A DNA stretch of 64,000 nucleotides, taken from NCBI GenBank assembly GCA_963705955.1, contig CAVPLH010000005.1, positions 186,001 to 250,000 of the forward strand, in the 5' to 3' direction. Numbering within the stretch: position 1 is the stretch's first letter; the number at the start of each line of letters is the position of its first letter. Below the pieces are notes generated by a model. The model was not told where the DNA came from. It saw nothing but the letters and a program-made list of their open reading frames with translations, and searched no databases. Positions 63,105 to 64,000 of the stretch are shown one piece after another. This DNA is from WHSW01 sp963705955 (GTDB lineage: Bacteria > Actinomycetota > Thermoleophilia > Solirubrobacterales > 70-9). The position numbers were made by a program, and so were the translations under genes.

Positions 63105-63584
63105 TCAACTCGTTTCAGCGGGTAACGATGCACTCTTGCGGGCCCCCCGGACGGAACCCCCCGACGAGAGCTCCGCAAAATCCGCGTTCGGCGACGGCAG
63201 GGTGCCGAGAAACTGCAGGTAGGCGCCGCGGTCGAGGTCGCGCAACCCGTCGAGGCAGAGCTCGACGATCCGCTGCGCCGCGAGCTCGCCGCCGGCCGCC
63301 TCGATTGCGAGCGCGATCTGCGCCACGAGACGCTCGACGTCGGCGGCGCTCACCTGTCGCTTGTGGGTCGAGCGCAGGAGCGCCGCGCGCAGCTTCGACG
63401 CGTCAAAGCGCTGACGCTCGCCGCCGCGCTTGCGGACGTAGAGCGGCTCGTGCTGACGCCGCTCGTAGGTCGTGAACCGGTGCCCGCAGCCCGAGCACTC
63501 GCGGCGCCGTCGCACGACGGCGCCGGCTTCGGCGCCGCGGCTCTCCAGCACGCGCGTGGGTCGGTCGCATCGTGGGCACTCCAT
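63105..63584 (-). CDS. nrdR: Transcriptional repressor NrdR
   Basis: 159 aa. The N-terminal zinc ribbon has CPRCDRPT and CSGCGHRFTTYER, followed by the ATP-cone domain (RKRGGERQRFDASKLRAAL). It binds ATP/dATP and represses RNR genes. GTG two codons earlier is an alternative start. Located directly upstream of nrdJ, which it presumably regulates. Confidence 0.95.
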   Translation of the reverse strand: MECPRCDRPTRVLESRGAEAGAVVRRRRECSGCGHRFTTYERRQHEPLYVRKRGGERQRFDASKLRAALLRSTHKRQVSAADVERLVAQIALAIEAAGGELAAQRIVELCLDGLRDLDRGAYLQFLGTLPSPNADFAELSSGGSVRGARKSASLPAETS

Positions 63585-63628
63585 GACCACCCATTCTACT
63601 AGGGCTGGTGCTTTCCTTCGTCAGCTAT

Positions 63629-63644
63629 ACGCTAGATATAGCGC
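63629..63644. promoter_or_regulatory. Candidate NrdR box
   Basis: ACGCTAGATATAGCGC, with perfect 5-bp arms CGCTA and TAGCG, resembles the NrdR box pattern ACACTATATATAGTGT. It lies 45-60 bp before nrdR. A second box at the usual spacing of about 31 bp was not found. The rest of the 157-bp divergent spacer contains no gene. Confidence 0.45.
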
Positions 63645-63741
63645 CAGTTGAGATTGGTCGCCCAGCGTCTGGCGGCTGACCCGGTTCCGCGAACGGCGGC
63701 GCTGGGCTACTGTCTTTGGTGGAGACCACCGAGCCGACCCG

Positions 63742-64000
63742 ATGAGCCCCCGAGAGCGATTCAACGAGCGCCGCGAGGCAGCCGCCGAGCGGATGGCCGA
63801 CGCGCGGGACGCCGCGGTCGAGCGCGCGACCGAGGCTCGTGACGTGGCGACCGAGCGACTCACCGAGGCCCGCGACGCGGCGACCGAGCGGATGGCGGAG
63901 GTCCGCGATGCGACCGCGGAGAAGGTCGCCGACGCGAAGGCCGCCGCGGCCGAGCAGCTCGCGAAGGTGAAGCCGCGCCTGCGCGGCGTCTCGCACGAAT
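63742..64000 (+). CDS. Amphipathic 11-residue-repeat protein (partial)
   Basis: 86 visible residues, cut by the window end. It begins MSPRERFNERREAAAERMAD and continues with repeats of the form (A/T)-E-(A/R)-R-D-A-A-(T/V)-E-R, an 11-residue periodicity typical of apolipoprotein- or LEA-like amphipathic helices. Charged and Ala residues dominate; there are no aromatic residues after Phe7. It may bind membranes or stabilise proteins under drying; that is an analogy only. It is divergent from nrdR. Confidence 0.7.
   Translation, partial: MSPRERFNERREAAAERMADARDAAVERATEARDVATERLTEARDAATERMAEVRDATAEKVADAKAAAAEQLAKVKPRLRGVSHE

Noticed and set aside
60244..63222. 992-residue plus-strand open frame
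   Set aside because: It is the complement of nrdJ, whose motifs are clear; no family pattern in this reading.

Overview
The window is about 64 kb of very high-GC DNA with tightly packed genes, 4-bp stop/start overlaps and many GTG or TTG starts. A complete 14-gene nuo operon, a B12-dependent ribonucleotide reductase with NrdR, a PotABCD-type transporter, FadR-type GntR and Lrp regulators and a Lon/Ohr pair together suggest an actinobacterium, probably of the Thermoleophilia/Solirubrobacterales type. That assignment is inference from gene content and codon use; there is no rRNA or tRNA here to prove it.

Region 1 (1-22.6 kb) is the most interesting. A ten-gene minus-strand operon (11.75 kb down to 63) encodes a GntR regulator, a divergent enolase, glycerate 2-kinase, a complete polyamine-type ABC importer (ATPase, lipoprotein, two permeases), a PYROXD2/phytoene-desaturase-like flavoprotein, a class III aminotransferase and a Kbl-type alpha-oxoamine synthase. 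It is followed by an SDR-Lrp pair, a second minus-strand operon (class III aminotransferase, N,N-dimethylformamidase-like protein, second PYROXD2-like flavoprotein), a lone paralogous substrate-binding lipoprotein, a PhoX/DUF839 protein and a third class III aminotransferase. A similar 20-bp motif precedes gntR, the lone binding protein and phoX. I read this as a catabolic system for an imported amine or amide whose carbon may leave as glycerate, 2-phosphoglycerate, PEP, glycine and acetyl-CoA. The substrate is unknown.

Region 2 (22.6-37.9 kb) is nuoABCDEFGHIJKLMN, all on the minus strand in canonical order. Five of its gene junctions carry heptamer-period short tandem repeats, some as 42- or 45-bp tandem units.

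Region 3 (38-50.3 kb) is mixed housekeeping: a flavin reductase, a lipoprotein cytochrome c, serS behind a strongly structured spacer, msrB, a frameshifted thioesterase, an orphan LuxR-type response regulator, an SDR, a sigma-70 factor, a YcaQ-like glycosylase, and divergent lon and ohr.

Region 4 (50.3-64 kb) holds an SDR, a P450 operon, a PP2C phosphatase whose frame runs antisense through a small gene, a secreted subtilisin, DoxX, a 14-TM MFS transporter, a beta-lactamase-fold protein lacking key catalytic residues, nrdJ-nrdR, and the start of an 11-residue-repeat helical protein cut by the window end. No CRISPR, IS element, prophage, rRNA or tRNA was recognised. Intergenic stretches are short (the longest, other than 51704-51986, is about 200 bp) and are covered by the entries below.
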